64,000 bases of DNA. It comes from Phorcus lineatus (Eukaryota; Mollusca; Gastropoda; Trochida; Trochidae). The stretch spans positions 23,163,645-23,227,644 of the forward strand of contig OV121088.1 in assembly GCA_921293015.1 (NCBI GenBank). Reading direction: 5' to 3'. Positions 27,446-39,700 of the stretch are shown piece by piece. The notes beneath the pieces are model-generated. The model made no database searches and was not told where the DNA came from. It saw nothing but the letters and a program-made list of their open reading frames with translations. The position numbers were made by a program, and so were the translations under genes. How positions within the stretch are numbered: the stretch's first letter is position 1; every line of letters begins with the position of its first letter.

Positions 27446-27511
27446 GGTCACATGGAGAAGAGTGAGGTCACATGGGGAGTGGGCGGGGTCACATGGGGAG
27501 TGGGCGGGGTC
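27446..27511. promoter_or_regulatory. 21-bp tandem repeat of E-box plus GC-box
   Basis: Units begin at 27446, 27466 and 27487, and a fourth partial unit at 27508. The two full copies (27466-27486 and 27487-27507) are identical. Each carries GGTCACATGG (a CACATG E-box inside a GGTCA half-site context) followed by GTGGGCGG, an Sp/KLF-like GC box. The block stands out as GC-rich in AT-rich surroundings. It lies about 1.4 kb upstream of the IAP start codon, so it could be an enhancer-like element for that gene, or simply a minisatellite. Confidence 0.45.
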
Positions 27512-28780
27512 ATGCGAAAGTCATATGGACGTCACGAGGTAATTTCAAAGTCATTGATTATTGTATTTGAATTAAAACATGATGAACTTTAATATCGCAA
27601 TAAACATTTTCACTTGAGTAATATTTCATGTCCCTGATTGCATGATCGACCAAAACTACAAACAAACACTGCAATTGATGAAGGCAAAATACATAAATGG
27701 TATCATTAAATATATATTCAAAAAGGAAAATCTTTCCCAATCTAATTAATCAACTGATGCCGTATGCCAAAAATATAACATATTTTGGTTTTGAAATAAG
27801 ATAAAATGGACACATGTTACATTTTATATTCATGTGATAACCATAAACGTGTCATGCTCTATGAGCTATACGTGTCAAACATACGTGTCATAAGTTGTAC
27901 CATACTATTTGAATAAACCCGGCGAATTTCGATAATAATGTCATCTGTAAAACTAATATGAATTATTATATATTGTTTTCATATTCATACGGGAAAAAAG
28001 AAACATTTGATGGTGTTTTCTTAAGAAATTTGAAATATCATATACAAATTTGATGCAGCACACCTTTTTAAATTGTATGAACAAGTTTGGGTACATTGAA
28101 GACCGTATTGAAAATGTAAAACTATTTATTGAAAAATATACTCATAAACTTGAATAAAATTAGATCGACAATTCTATTTCGTGTTATTACATCGGTATGA
28201 TATTAAAAGCTGTTGATCTAAATTCATCTAGATTGTAAAGACAAAGTAAGACAATTACTCAACATTAAGAAGTCCGCTTAGTTTGGAATATAAGTAAGCT
28301 TTGTGAACAACGCTTAGATAATTAGGTGTTATTTCCAGTAAATGATCAAAGGGTCATTGAGTACATTGAATATCTGGAGAGTTCTGGTACACTACTTAAT
28401 CAGTGAGGGGTTTATTCTAACCATGTAAAGGCACTGTATGATTATCTAACATTGATAAATATGACTCTGTGTTTTTTTACCCCTGAGTTATATATTACTT
28501 TGATACGTGCCTCGATCCAGTATATGCTTATCTCAATCTAAAACGACTTATAAATTACTATTTTCTCAATTATGACAATGAGTTTACAATGAAAATCGAA
28601 AAAATCCTCACATGTGTGAAGAATTGGAATCAAACCCTATCTATATGAAAACAAGTTATAAAATTGTAAACACTATCAACTATTAACCGTCCTAATGTCT
28701 GCTTTTCAGAAGTTCCCAATGCTATATACATTTGTACGGTATGTGATTATGTCTATGGAAGTTTTATCAACCGGCATCGC
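27512..28780. other. Upstream flank of IAP gene; no gene seen
   Basis: AT-rich non-coding sequence between the E-box/GC-box repeat and the presumed IAP promoter. No exon or repeat was recognised. Confidence 0.4.
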
Positions 28781-28787
28781 GGTTACT

Positions 28788-28882
28788 TATTTATAGATCT
28801 ACGCTTAAGCCGCTTACTGCGCATATTCGGATGTTGATGCATTCGTAGCACATAATTCAACAGACATTTAAACATTGGTACA
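28788..28882 (+). promoter_or_regulatory. Presumed IAP core promoter and 5' UTR
   Basis: TATTTATAG at 28788-28796 is TATA-like and lies about 90 bp before the ATG at 28883. The start context is ACAATGG, with A at -3 and G at +4. There is no sign of an upstream intron in this short stretch, but a more distant 5' exon cannot be excluded. Confidence 0.35.
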
Positions 28883-31800
28883 ATGGCAGACGAGACGTAT
28901 AGGATGTATTCACAGTCGTGTAGAGAGGATGAAAGATATAATAGTGGATGTTCAGAGTCGCCAGCATGTTATAACTCACAGGAAGATTATGAAGCTCTAT
29001 CGAGACGTATTTCGGATTTAAAAAGTGAACGTGTTAGACTGTCAACATTCCTCACGTGGGACTATGGAGATGTTCAAGATCCCCGTGCGCTGGCTAAATG
29101 GGGTCTGTTCTACATGGGGCCGGGAGACAAGGTTCAGTGTGCATTTTGTCACGGTGTGTTGAAACGATGGGAAAAGACTGACATACCTTATAATGAACAC
29201 GCTAAATACTTTCCTCGATGTAGATTTATCCTAGGCTACGATGTTGGGAATATTCCAATTGAATCGTACACTGTTTATAATGGTTTAGCTGAGAATAACT
29301 TAACGTATAATTATGGAATAGTTACGAATCGAGTTAATTCTCAAATACCCCAATCTAACACTGTTTCGACACCTGTTTATAATGTCAGCCCTGTGACTCA
29401 AGGTATTTCTCCAGTTGGAGATTTTCAGGAGTTTTATAAACATCAAGAGAATAGATTAAGTTCATTTTCAAGCTGGCCACCAGACAAGATCCAAACACCA
29501 CCAGTGCTTTCTGAAGCTGGTTTTTATCATAAGCCGACCCCTGAGAAACAGGACAGAGTGAAATGCGCGTATTGTGCAGGTAAACTCTTTAACTGGCAGG
29601 TTGATGACGATCCCTGGATTGAACACGCCAGATGTTTCCCACAATGCAAATATGTTCAACTGTGTCTTGGACCGGAAGTTGTCCAAGATCTACTTGGGGA
29701 ACGAGATCATCATCAGAAACCAAATGAGTAAGTCGATTTGTTCAAGAATAGGGATGTGTTTTAACCGTTAAAGTCGAATACCCACCTCGTAAGGTTGCTT
29801 TCGATTTGAATGAAGTTTTGTCTAAATTATCTTTCGTAAGGTCCAAGTCATGTTGAAACTATGTTCGATTAGGTTAGGGTTATGTGTCAACTTCTTCAAT
29901 CATATCCGATTGAAATCAGGTTTGTATAAAACCACCATCTTTAGAGTTTTGGTTATTTTTAAAAAAAGTTATGTTTTTAAGTCATATTTTGCACATAATT
30001 TGCATTCATCGTTAACGATAGACAGGCTGAAAGTTACACCACATTGGGACATTCAAATTTGAAAGGTATATAATTTTTTACCCACGTCTAACGAATTTAC
30101 AGAGTGACAGTGTTTATATATGCACATATATTATAGTGTAAATAAGTTCTTGGTGTCGCCTGAAGAAAAGATCCATATGGGATGCCAAGTGAGACTTTGA
30201 TCGCTGTTTACTAAGCTTACTAAATCATGTTATAAGCTTACTAAATCATTTATCATCATTAATTCCTTCGATTTAGTAAGCTTACTTCAATTTAGTAAGC
30301 TTACTAAACTTGGCACCCCATAGGTTCATACGTATTTGTCACATCCTATATAATATAATCTACACGAAGTTAGGGACCATCTCAATGATATTCAGTATTA
30401 AATCATTATGTGAACCATGTTATAATCTATAGAAGAAACTCTGGGTGGTGCTTACTTTCATTTGTTGTGTAAAAATAAGCTGAAGACGGACATTGGAACC
30501 TTATGATTAAATGAGTATCTCTCATGAGGTGCTAGCAGAAAGTTCATCAGGTATATATCTTGATGTTATTATCGAGGCCGAATTCTACAAGTGAGGTTGG
30601 TAAGCAGAGTACCGATAACATTATATTGTTATGATATTAGTTTGATATAAGAATATGAAATGTGACAGCCTGTAAAGGTCAATCGCATTAGCTTCTCTAG
30701 AAAAGCACCAACCAACAATTGTGAGATAAATAAGGACCCTTGTAAGCATGGTATACATAATATTAATTTGTTATAGTAGGCAAATGATGCCTTCTTGTGT
30801 ATGTGTTAATATTATGCTTATGTAGGTTTTGTTATGTGCAATTGTTCTATTCATTAAATAAACGTAATTAGACTGGCACGTGAGAGAAATAACTGGCGTA
30901 ATCGAGTTCGATTATCTATAATAGTTTGGATAAAGGTGATGAATGAAGAATGGTATAGTCTCTCCAGTGTCCATGTTATTCATTAGTGAGTAAATGCTAA
31001 ATCCGTATCCAATGTTAATGCGTACTTTAAACCTGAAGCAGGCGTTATGCCAACCAGGTTTGAATTGAAGCCAAACATGAAAGAGTGACCTCCCTTATAT
31101 AAGTATATTTTATGCTTATGCTTGGAAATTGCGATGTCACTTCGGTTATGTTTGACAACATAATACTTAGAAATACAAGTGCAGAGAGATATGGCCTTGA
31201 ATATTGACATTACTAATTGACTACTTATTGAAAACATGTCTATCAATAACGAAGAATACAAGCCCCGTCTCGTTAGATTTACGTGCCTCACGTATTTCCG
31301 TCGTTCTTTAAAGGGGCATCAGCTGGTTTTGAAAGATTTATATTTCAAATGTTCCCCAATGAACAATGTATTCCAAAAGTATTAGCTTCAGAGGGTCAAA
31401 ACGTCTCAATACTTAACCCATTTATTCGTAGTAACAGATGAACAACAGAGTCAAGAGGACATCTTGAGTCGACAATCAAGCACCTATCATTATAAAAAGT
31501 TGCTTTATCATCAAGACAAGCTGTTTTCTAGACTGTCATTTTCGACCATGCACGTCCCTATCCAACCTCTGACCTTATCTGTAATCATTACGGATAAGAT
31601 GACAGCTGACGTTAGGATTTGAAGTAACAACCTATGATACAGTTACATTGAAACCTTTTAGCATTAAATTTAGCTATATATAGAGGATGATATATAAATC
31701 ATTATGTCGTAGTATATAAGACTCGAATGTGCATCGTTCTATTTCTAGACGTGAAATTGAGGTCAGAGTGACAGCTTGCTTCAAACTGCGATCTCTCTTT

Positions 31801-32712
31801 GTAGAACGAAATGTTAAACAAATGTGACGTATTTCACATCACTGTTGACGATAATTCATCAATGCATGGCTTCTTATGATAAATATTAATTTGCCTCTTT
31901 TATGTAGTAAATAATGTTACTGACTACTGAACAAACATGTCTAAGTGCCAAATTTCCTTTTTTCTAGATTTCGTCATGAGGAACATGTTCCTCTCTGCTC
32001 ACCTCCAACAACTACCTCATCTAATGTGACGTCATTAGAGACGCATACGACACCTTCCATTCCGCAGACGACCCCGGGGGACCCTGTATCAGCGCGGATG
32101 ACGTCAGAGCCGGTGCAGGCGGTGCTTCAGATGGGATACCCGGAGCAGATGGTGAAGCAGACGGTAGAGAGGTGTGTGAGGGAGAGACCTGACAACTTTC
32201 CGCCCGCCGAGGAATTGGCATCGATGTTGATGGAGCTTGAAGATCAACTTCCTGTTGAAAACGCGCAACCATCTGCTGTGTCGCCACTGCAAAGATTGAT
32301 AGCTGCGCAGGGTCAAGGAAATGACCTTGCAGCCAAACCAGTGACGTCATCTTCAAGAAGTAATGTCACAAATCCAATGGTGTCTCCTCTTCAGAGATTG
32401 ATCGCATCACGCTCCTCCGGAAGTGACGTCAGAGGAGCAACTGACATTAACAGCGAAGAACAAACAGTCGCTTCCATGAGGAACGGAATAAATGAAGACC
32501 AAGAGAAACAAAAAGTGATTAAGGACAAACTAAGAAATGAAAATTTTAAGCTGAAGGACCAGTTTCTGTGTAAAATCTGTATGGAAAACTATGTTCGGGT
32601 GACCTTTATGCCCTGTGGTCATCTGGTCTGTTGTGTATCTTGTTCAATGACTGTCACCGAGTGTCCGATTTGCAGGGCTCCAATCTCTGGTTATGTCCGT
32701 ACCTACTTTTAA
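28883..32712 (+). CDS. Inhibitor of apoptosis protein, BIR-BIR-UBA-RING
   Basis: E3 ubiquitin ligase of the IAP family that restrains caspases and shapes NF-kB/innate signalling (family knowledge). Two exons, 28883-29727 and 31968-32712, are joined by a GTAAGT...TTTCTAG intron. The 1590-nt CDS is in frame and encodes 529 aa. BIR1 (about residues 51-117) has C86, C89, H106 and C113. BIR2 (about 191-260) has C228, C231, H248 and C255, plus the acidic DDDP before EH that BIRs use to bind IAP-binding motifs. A UBA domain (about 328-373, with VLQMGYPEQMV) and a C-terminal RING follow, with C483, C486, C498, H500, C504, C507, C514 and C517. The end YVRTYF matches the IAP consensus. There is no third BIR and no CARD. 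The linker repeats SPLQRLIA twice, 35 residues apart. It resembles molluscan BIRC2/3- or XIAP-like proteins; exact orthology is unclear. Confidence 0.95.
30173..30324. mobile_element. Palindrome-rich foldback/MITE-like element in the IAP intron
   Basis: The ends are inverted: ATGGGATGCCAAGT (from 30177) against ACTTGGCACCCCAT (30308-30321). Inside, the palindrome TTTAGTAAGCTTACTAAA or part of it occurs four times (about 30208, 30233, 30271 and 30292). The left pair is therefore complementary to the right pair around a short AT-rich loop (about 30247-30268). The 150-bp segment could fold almost end to end. This structure is typical of small non-autonomous foldback or MITE elements. No target duplication was clear. 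Confidence 0.65.
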
Positions 32713-32716
32713 GCTG

Positions 32717-32722
32717 AATAAA
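32717..32722 (+). terminator. Poly(A) signal of IAP gene
   Basis: AATAAA begins five bases after the IAP stop codon. If it is used, the 3' UTR would be only about 20-40 nt, unusually short; a later signal cannot be excluded. Confidence 0.5.
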
Positions 32723-33436
32723 TACAAGCAACGCTTCTCTCTTAATCCTAATATTGGTGCGTTAATAACATCGTGTCTTGTCCTAAGATGTCGTGGCGAT
32801 GTTGAATTGAATATTAAACAATTGTGTAATACGGTTTTTTTATAAAAAGGTAATGAATTTCACGATGGTTGTATTTACCCGAGCGAGAGCAAGGTGTACG
32901 CGCCTATTTTGAGGATTTTAGTCAATGTATCTATACCTCAATCATTCTTGCTATAGATACGGTAGACATGGAACAAGTTGGACGTCCGTTTTCAGTGACC
33001 CAATGTTAACCTATTTTCTTACGTCACAAACGATTGCTTTCAAATACGTGAGAAGCTAGTTCGTGAGGTCAACTCAGTCAAATTTCAGTTTACAATACTC
33101 GCATTTGGAAGCCTGGCAACGCTTTGCCTTCTTCGTAAGATTGCTTTAATCGAAATTCCTTCTTTATCTCAGGAAATGTCAATGGGACGACCTCTCAAAC
33201 AGGCCAATGTTGCATCAGCTGTAATAATATAATGTAGAACTGTCGATCTAAATTTATTCAGATTTTATCACTATCGTGATTTCAAATTTCTGAGAGTAAC
33301 TTGAAAGTTAAAACATGGCTTTTTGAAGTAGCGCTGTGACGAGTGCACCGTTTTCCTAATGCTTCTAATATCGCGGCGCTCATTCAATCCTCGATGTCTC
33401 ACCTACATGAGTGAGCAGAGACAGTCATTTACCATG
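32723..33436. other. No gene seen
   Basis: Spacer between the IAP gene and the minisatellite/LINE block; no feature was recognised. Confidence 0.5.
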
Positions 33437-33545
33437 GCTAACCTTGTAATAAATCACAGAAATTATCGATCATTACTTTGTAAAAAAACAACCTACATAT
33501 ATATTCCTTAATAATTACAGATAGTTACTGCGTAAAAATATCCGT
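33437..33545. repeat. Left fragment of the 60-bp minisatellite
   Basis: About 1.8 degenerate units of the same monomer that forms the array at 40561-42110. Matching phrases are CTAACCTTGTAATAAATCAC...TTACTTTGTAAAAA and then ATTACAGATAGTTACTGCGTAAAAAT at 33520-33545. The LINE interrupts it exactly after the GTAAAAAT of the unit. Confidence 0.75.
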
Positions 33546-34188
33546 AGCCGATATAAAATCTAGGGTTGGTAATGCTGAACAATCACTCGACATGCATTCA
33601 GAGGAACTCCAATCTCTAAAAGAAAGCGTGAATACTGTACGTGCTGACTTAGATTTAAAATGCAACCAACTCAAACAGGAGGCAATTATGAAGGAATTAC
33701 ACGACAGAAAGCCCAATTTATTGTTCAACGGAATTCCTCAGGAGAGAAACGAAGATTCGGAATCAGTGATAAGAAATGTTCTAGGTAGAAACTTGAAACT
33801 TTCCCCTGATCGGATTGATCGAATCTGCTTCAAATCGGTCCACAGATTGCCAAAACCGCGATACAACGTCAGTGAAAGTACTCTAACCAGACCCCCTACG
33901 ATCATCGCATCCTTTGTATCCATGGCCGACCGCGACGACGTTTTTAAAGCTAAATCCGCCCTCTACGGATCTCAAATGAACATGCAAACAGACCTCCCAA
34001 TCAGCATGAAGAGGATACGAGCTTTTTTGAACAGAAAAGCATATGAACTAAGAACGCGCGATAAGGTCTACACACGCATAAGGATAAAAGGGATAGACCT
34101 TGTTCTTGAGAAAAAACTGCCTAACGAACCACAAACAGCCTGGAGGCTAGTGCCTGTAACCATTCCAGAGGCACTAAGGCAGTACTGA
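33546..34188 (+). pseudogene. LINE ORF1 (L1-type RNA-binding protein), 5' truncated
   Basis: ORF1 proteins coat LINE RNA as trimers and act as nucleic-acid chaperones. The frame is open from the element border, and the first ATG at 33592 is internal to the coding region. A coiled-coil segment (heptad-like LQSLKESVNTVRADLDLKCN) is followed by the RNA-binding part beginning KPNLLFNGIPQERNEDSE. A basic C-terminal domain containing MKRIRAFLNRKAYELR ends the protein. No internal stop occurs over 198 codons from the ATG. In-frame translation runs back into the minisatellite, but that is only because the insertion happened to preserve the frame. The missing N-terminus means it is not a complete ORF1. 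Confidence 0.8.
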
Positions 34189-34470
34189 CACTGGCAGTTA
34201 ATGTGAAAAGATGCATAATATATGTATCAGGTACATGTTATCACAATCAACTAATCAATGAAATATATGAATTAACAATATTATGAAAATTTATTTAGGA
34301 CCAGAAAGAATATAGCAGAATTATGAAATGTCATAAACAATTTACAATTTTATATGTGCATTAGATACTTTTGAAAATTCCTATGGAATACCAAAGAGCT
34401 TAATTAAAACATGATGTTTGAGTATCATTGATAATCTCCATGAAGTCATATGATATTGACATGCTAGAGT
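34189..34470. other. LINE inter-ORF region, first part; no gene
   Basis: AT-rich, non-coding sequence between the ORF1 stop and the 220-bp tandem array. It belongs to the LINE insert, since it lies between its two ORFs. Confidence 0.5.
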
Positions 34471-35573
34471 GTAGAGCAATAATTTTTAATTATGTATTAT
34501 GAACTCATGAGGAACAGTAAACAATTTTTTGTATTGGAATTTGTTACGGTTAAGAAATGCTTTACATTTTAATGCTTATTGCATATACCAAGTACAAAAA
34601 TTATCATTATGAATGTATAAAAGCCATTATCTACTACCAAAGTATAGTCTTTCTCATTTCATAATGAAATCAAATTTAATAATTATACATATGTAGAGCT
34701 GTAATTTTCCATTATTAATAATGAATTCATGAGGAACAGTAAACAATTTTTATATTGGAATTTGTTACAGTTAAGAAATGCTTTACATTTTAATGCTTAT
34801 TGCATATACCAAGTACAAAAATTATCATTATGAATGTATAAAAGCCATTATCTACTACCAAAGTATAGTCTTTCTCATTTCATAATGAAATCAAATTTAA
34901 TAATTATACATATGTAGAGCTGTAATTTTCAATTATTAATAATGAATTCATGAGGAACAGTAAACAATTTTTATATTGGAATTTGTTACAGTTAAGAAAT
35001 GCTTTACATCTTAATGCTTATTGCATATACCAAGTAAAAAAAAGATCATTATGAAGGTATAAAAGTATAGTCTACTATCTAAGTATAGTCTTTCTAATTT
35101 CATAATGAAATCAAATTTAATAATTATACATATGTAGAGCTGTAATTTTCCATTATTAATAATGAATTCATGAGGAACAGTAAACAATTTTTATATTGGA
35201 ATTTGTTACAGTTAAGAAATGCTTTACATTTTAATGCTTATTGCATATACCAAGTTCAAAAATTATCATTATGAATGTATAAAAGCCATTATCTACTACC
35301 AAAGTATAGTCTTTCTCATTTCATAATGAAATCAAATTTAATAATTATACATATGTAGAGCTGTAATTTTCAATTATTAATAATGAATTCATGAGGAACA
35401 GTAAACAATTTTTATATTGGAATTTGTTACAGTTAAGAAATGCTTTACATCTTAATGCTTATTGCATATACCAAGTAAAAAAAAGATCATTATGAAGGTA
35501 TAAAAGTATAGTCTACTATCAAAGTATAGTCTTTCTCATTTCATAATGAAATCAAATTTAATGATTATACATA
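34471..35573. repeat. 220-bp tandem array with alternating unit types
   Basis: Five units start at about 34471, 34691, 34912, 35132 and 35353 (at ATGTAGAGC/GTAGAGC), with a 220-221 bp period. Unit 1 is the most diverged. Units 2 and 4 share TTTTCCATTATT and ATTATCATTATGAATG. Units 3 and 5 share TTTTCAATTATT, ACATCTTAATGC and AAAAGATCATTATGAAGG. The order A'-A-B-A-B shows that a 441-bp AB dimer was itself duplicated. The array sits between LINE ORF1 and ORF2. Confidence 0.93.
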
Positions 35574-36705
35574 TAAGATATTCAAGAAGAATTCAATAAA
35601 ACCATTAACAATGACATATGCTTATTTTGCACCTTAGATGTCATGACAAAGATCATGCTTATTTCTCTTTCTATGATATGCACATATGAAGTCAATATGC
35701 TGCTGCTGTTCTTTTTTTTTTTGTATATACTATATAACATTGTAAAGCATGCTTAAATTAGCATCCAGTTATTTTTAATCTTACCAACTTGTACATACCT
35801 AAAGTTTGTATGCTGTTTATACTGATTTACTATTAATGTTATTCTCTATAATTGTCAATTCATTAACAATGTTTGTTAAATTTTATATTTTGCTCACAGT
35901 ACAGTTTACCACTATAGTTACAATGTCATCAATACTGTTTGTAATGATATAAATATGAAATTAGGCTTTTGACATAAACACATTATTATTCTACAAGAAT
36001 TAACAGACTATATATTAAAAGTAATACCAATTCTTAGGATCAATATCAGAAACTATATTAAATTGCCATAATAAGTAAAGGAAATATATAAGAATTAATT
36101 TTGATATATCTGTAACCAATAATTCACAGTATTCTATACTTAAAATCACTGCCATGATAGCTAACATCTAAAGGATGAATATAATACTAATTAATAATAA
36201 ATAATGTTACGGCTACATGTATGCTGTAAATAATGTTATGATCATATAAACATCAAATAAGAAAGCATAACCAAACATACTTATCATATTCTTTATATAC
36301 AGAAGCTTGATAGCACATTGAAAATAAGAATAACCATCAAAAGTTATATAACCTTGTAAACGTATTATAAAGATCACATGTAACAATGCTGTACTGAAAT
36401 TAACAAGCCAATCGCACGTGCGACATGCATCGCCACGACTAAAGCAAGACACCCGAGTCTCATATAAAGCTAAGACAAGCAAACCACACCATCTCTTTCT
36501 CGACAGCCTTTAACCATACAGGATTACACATCAACCGGACCAACAACAACAACAATATGAAGGTAAAAAGTTACATCTTTACCTACTATCTTGATGCTCT
36601 AATCTCCTTTTCTATACTCTCACCTCTCAATCAACTAAAACATCTCCATGCATTTTTTCGTAACATCAGTTCATACATAATAGTTCAGATTAAATACCCA
36701 CCATA
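35574..36705. other. LINE inter-ORF region, second part; no gene
   Basis: AT-rich sequence up to about 36480, then a less AT-biased 200 bp with CAACAACAACAACAAT at 36541-36556 just before an ATG at 36557. This looks like an ORF2 leader, or the 5' UTR of a second LINE. No domain is encoded. Confidence 0.5.
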
Positions 36706-39700
36706 ATGCTCGATACCTTAAAAATTCTATCATCAAATTGTCAAGGCCTGAATAATAAGCGTAAGCGCACAGACGTGTTTCATCATCTTAAAAGCAAAAG
36801 GGCACACATCTATTGTATCCAAGACACGCACTTTACAAAAGAAATAGAAAGTAAAATAAAAGACGAATGGGGATCCAAATATTGTTTCTTTAGCTCTTTT
36901 AAAAGCAACTCCAGAGGGACAGCCATACTTATGAATGATAATTTTGACTTTTCAGTTGAAGAATCTAGAATTGATGTAAATGGAAACTATGTAGCATTGA
37001 AAATGAAAATTATGGATAAAACATTTACTTTGATAACACTATACGGACCAAACACTGATACACCCGAATTCTACCACGAAATTATATCGATAATTACTGA
37101 TTTACAATCAGATAACTTTTCTATATGCGGCGACTGGAATTTTGTACAAGATCCAAATTTAGACTACTATAATTATAAAAAAATTAATAATGCCAAAGCG
37201 AGAGATATCTGGCTAGAATTTACAGAGGAAAACGATATATTAGACCCGTGGAGAGAACAAAATCCAGAAAGTAAACGATATACATGGCGTCAGAAAAATC
37301 CAGTTAAACAAGCAAGACTTGACTATTTTTTCATTTCAAAAAATCTCGAAAGCTCAATTCATGATACTGGTATTGATGCAGCATATAGATCAGACCACTC
37401 TATTGTTTGGATTGAAATAAAACTGAGCGAAATCGAAAGAGGAAAAAGCTACTGGAAATTCAATAATTCTTTACTTTAAGATAAAACATATGTAGATGAA
37501 ATCAAATTGTTGATCAATGAAACAAAAGAACAATATAAGTCATATGTAGATGAAACAGGGGAATATATCTTCAAAATAAATGATCAGCTGTTCTTTGAAA
37601 CCCTTTTGCTAATGATAAGAGGACATACAATTAAGTATGCGTCATATAAGAAAAAAGAAACTTTGAAGGCTAAACAGACGCTTGAAAAAAGAATAGAAGA
37701 CCTTGAAGTACAAATTGATACATCAAATGACAAAGACTTAAAAACGTCATTATTAAACCAAATAAATGATGCAAATAAGGATTTAGAAACGATAAATAAA
37801 AATAAAATAGATGGCATATTATTAAGATCTAAAGCTAAATGGAAAGAAGGAGAAAAACCAACGCAATATTTTTTGTCATTAGAAAATAAAAACTTTTTGA
37901 ATAAGGCAATATATAAAATAGAAAACAAACAGAAAGAAACGCTTACCAAAAAGGAAGATCTCATTACCGAAACTAGATCCTTTTATCAAAATTTGTACCA
38001 ATCAAAGCAATGTGAAAAAGTTAACTTAACGGAACTATTCAAAGATATTGATGTCCAAAAACTATCAGATGTGCAACAAAGTAATCTTGAAGGGAAACGT
38101 CATTATAAAGAAGTATTGAATACTCTTAAGAAAATGAAAAACGAAAAAAGCCCGGGCTCATCCGGTTTTACTGTTGAGTTTTACAAATTTTTTTGGTCAA
38201 ATATTAATGTATATCTTATAAGATCTTTAAATCTGGCTTATGAGAAAGGAGAATTATCCTTGACTCAAAAGCAAGGAGTTATAACCTGTTTTCCCAAAAA
38301 AGGTAAACCAAAACATTTGCTCCAAAATTGGAGACCAATTTCTCTTCTAAATGTAGCATATAAGATCGGTTCATCAGCTATTGCAAACAGAATGAAAACT
38401 GTCTTGCCCTTTATAATAAATGAAGATCAAAAAGGATTCATGTCTAAAAGATATATCGGCGAATGTACTCGACTGATTTACGACATTATTGACTACACTG
38501 AATACATGAAAATACCCGGGGTTTTACTTCTCATTGATTTCGAAAAAGCATTTGATTCTGTTGACTGGAATTTTATTCAAGAAGTTTTGAATTTCTTTAA
38601 CAAGGTGATCCCATCTCCCCATATATATTTCTATTATGCGCAGAAATCCTGGCAATAATGATCAGAAACAATAATAAAATAAAAGGTATACAAATCGGTA
38701 ATACAGAATACCTTATTTCTCAATATGCCGATGACACCTCGCTTGTATTAGATGGAACAGAAAAATGCTTACAGGCGACATTAGAAACTCTCTGTCAATA
38801 TGCATCGTTTTCAGGCTTAAATATCAATGTTAACAAAACGCAGGTGCTATGGATAGGCTCCAAAAAAAAACTCGGATAAAAAACTTTGCACAAATTGGAA
38901 TCTTGATTGGAAGAATGATACATTTACCCTTTTAGGAGTTATTTTTACTCACAATACCGCAGAAATGGTAGAACGCAACTATAAAGATAAACTTAAGACT
39001 CTAAAAATATCTATGAACCAGTGGCTGGCCAGAAATCTCACTCCTTTAGGTAGAAATACTATATTAAAAAGCTTACTTTTACCACAAGTTAATCACTTAT
39101 TTGCAGCTTTACCAAACCCGAATGAACAAATGATAAAAGAAATAGAGCAACTCTGCTTTAAGTTCATATGGAGAAACAAACCTGACAAAGTTAGTCGAGA
39201 CACTATTACTAAAGATTATGAACAAGGGGGCATACGAGCCCCAGATATAGCAAGTATTATTCAATCACAAAAAATATCATGGATGAAAAGAATTAACAGC
39301 TCTGATTCAAAAATAAGGAAATTAGCACAAATAAATATGAAGCACGACATTGATAGCTTTATACAAACATGCGAACAACACATACTCAAAACTGTGATAA
39401 CTCCACAAACAAACCATTTCTGGAAAGACACCTTAAAGGCATGGGGAAAATTCATAACGAAAAAAGCAGAAAATGCTAAAAATGCAACAGATGTTCTAGC
39501 ACAACCTTTATGGTTAAATGACAATATTAAAATAGATGGAAAACCAATATATTATAAACACTATTCCTGTAAAGGAATAACTTACATCAACGATATGTTT
39601 GATTCCTGTGGGAAATTTCTAGACGCTAAACAAATAAAAACATTATTTGGATGCAAAACTAACTTTCTAGAATGTCAGGGAATAATTGAAGCGATCAAAT

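Noticed and set aside
29728..31967. A third BIR exon in the IAP intron
   Set aside because: No C-x2-C-x16-H-x6-C pattern was found on +, and the two exons join in frame without it.
33592..34188. Host gene of unknown function
   Set aside because: Its coiled coil and basic RNA-binding layout, and the LINE ORF2 downstream, identify it as LINE ORF1.
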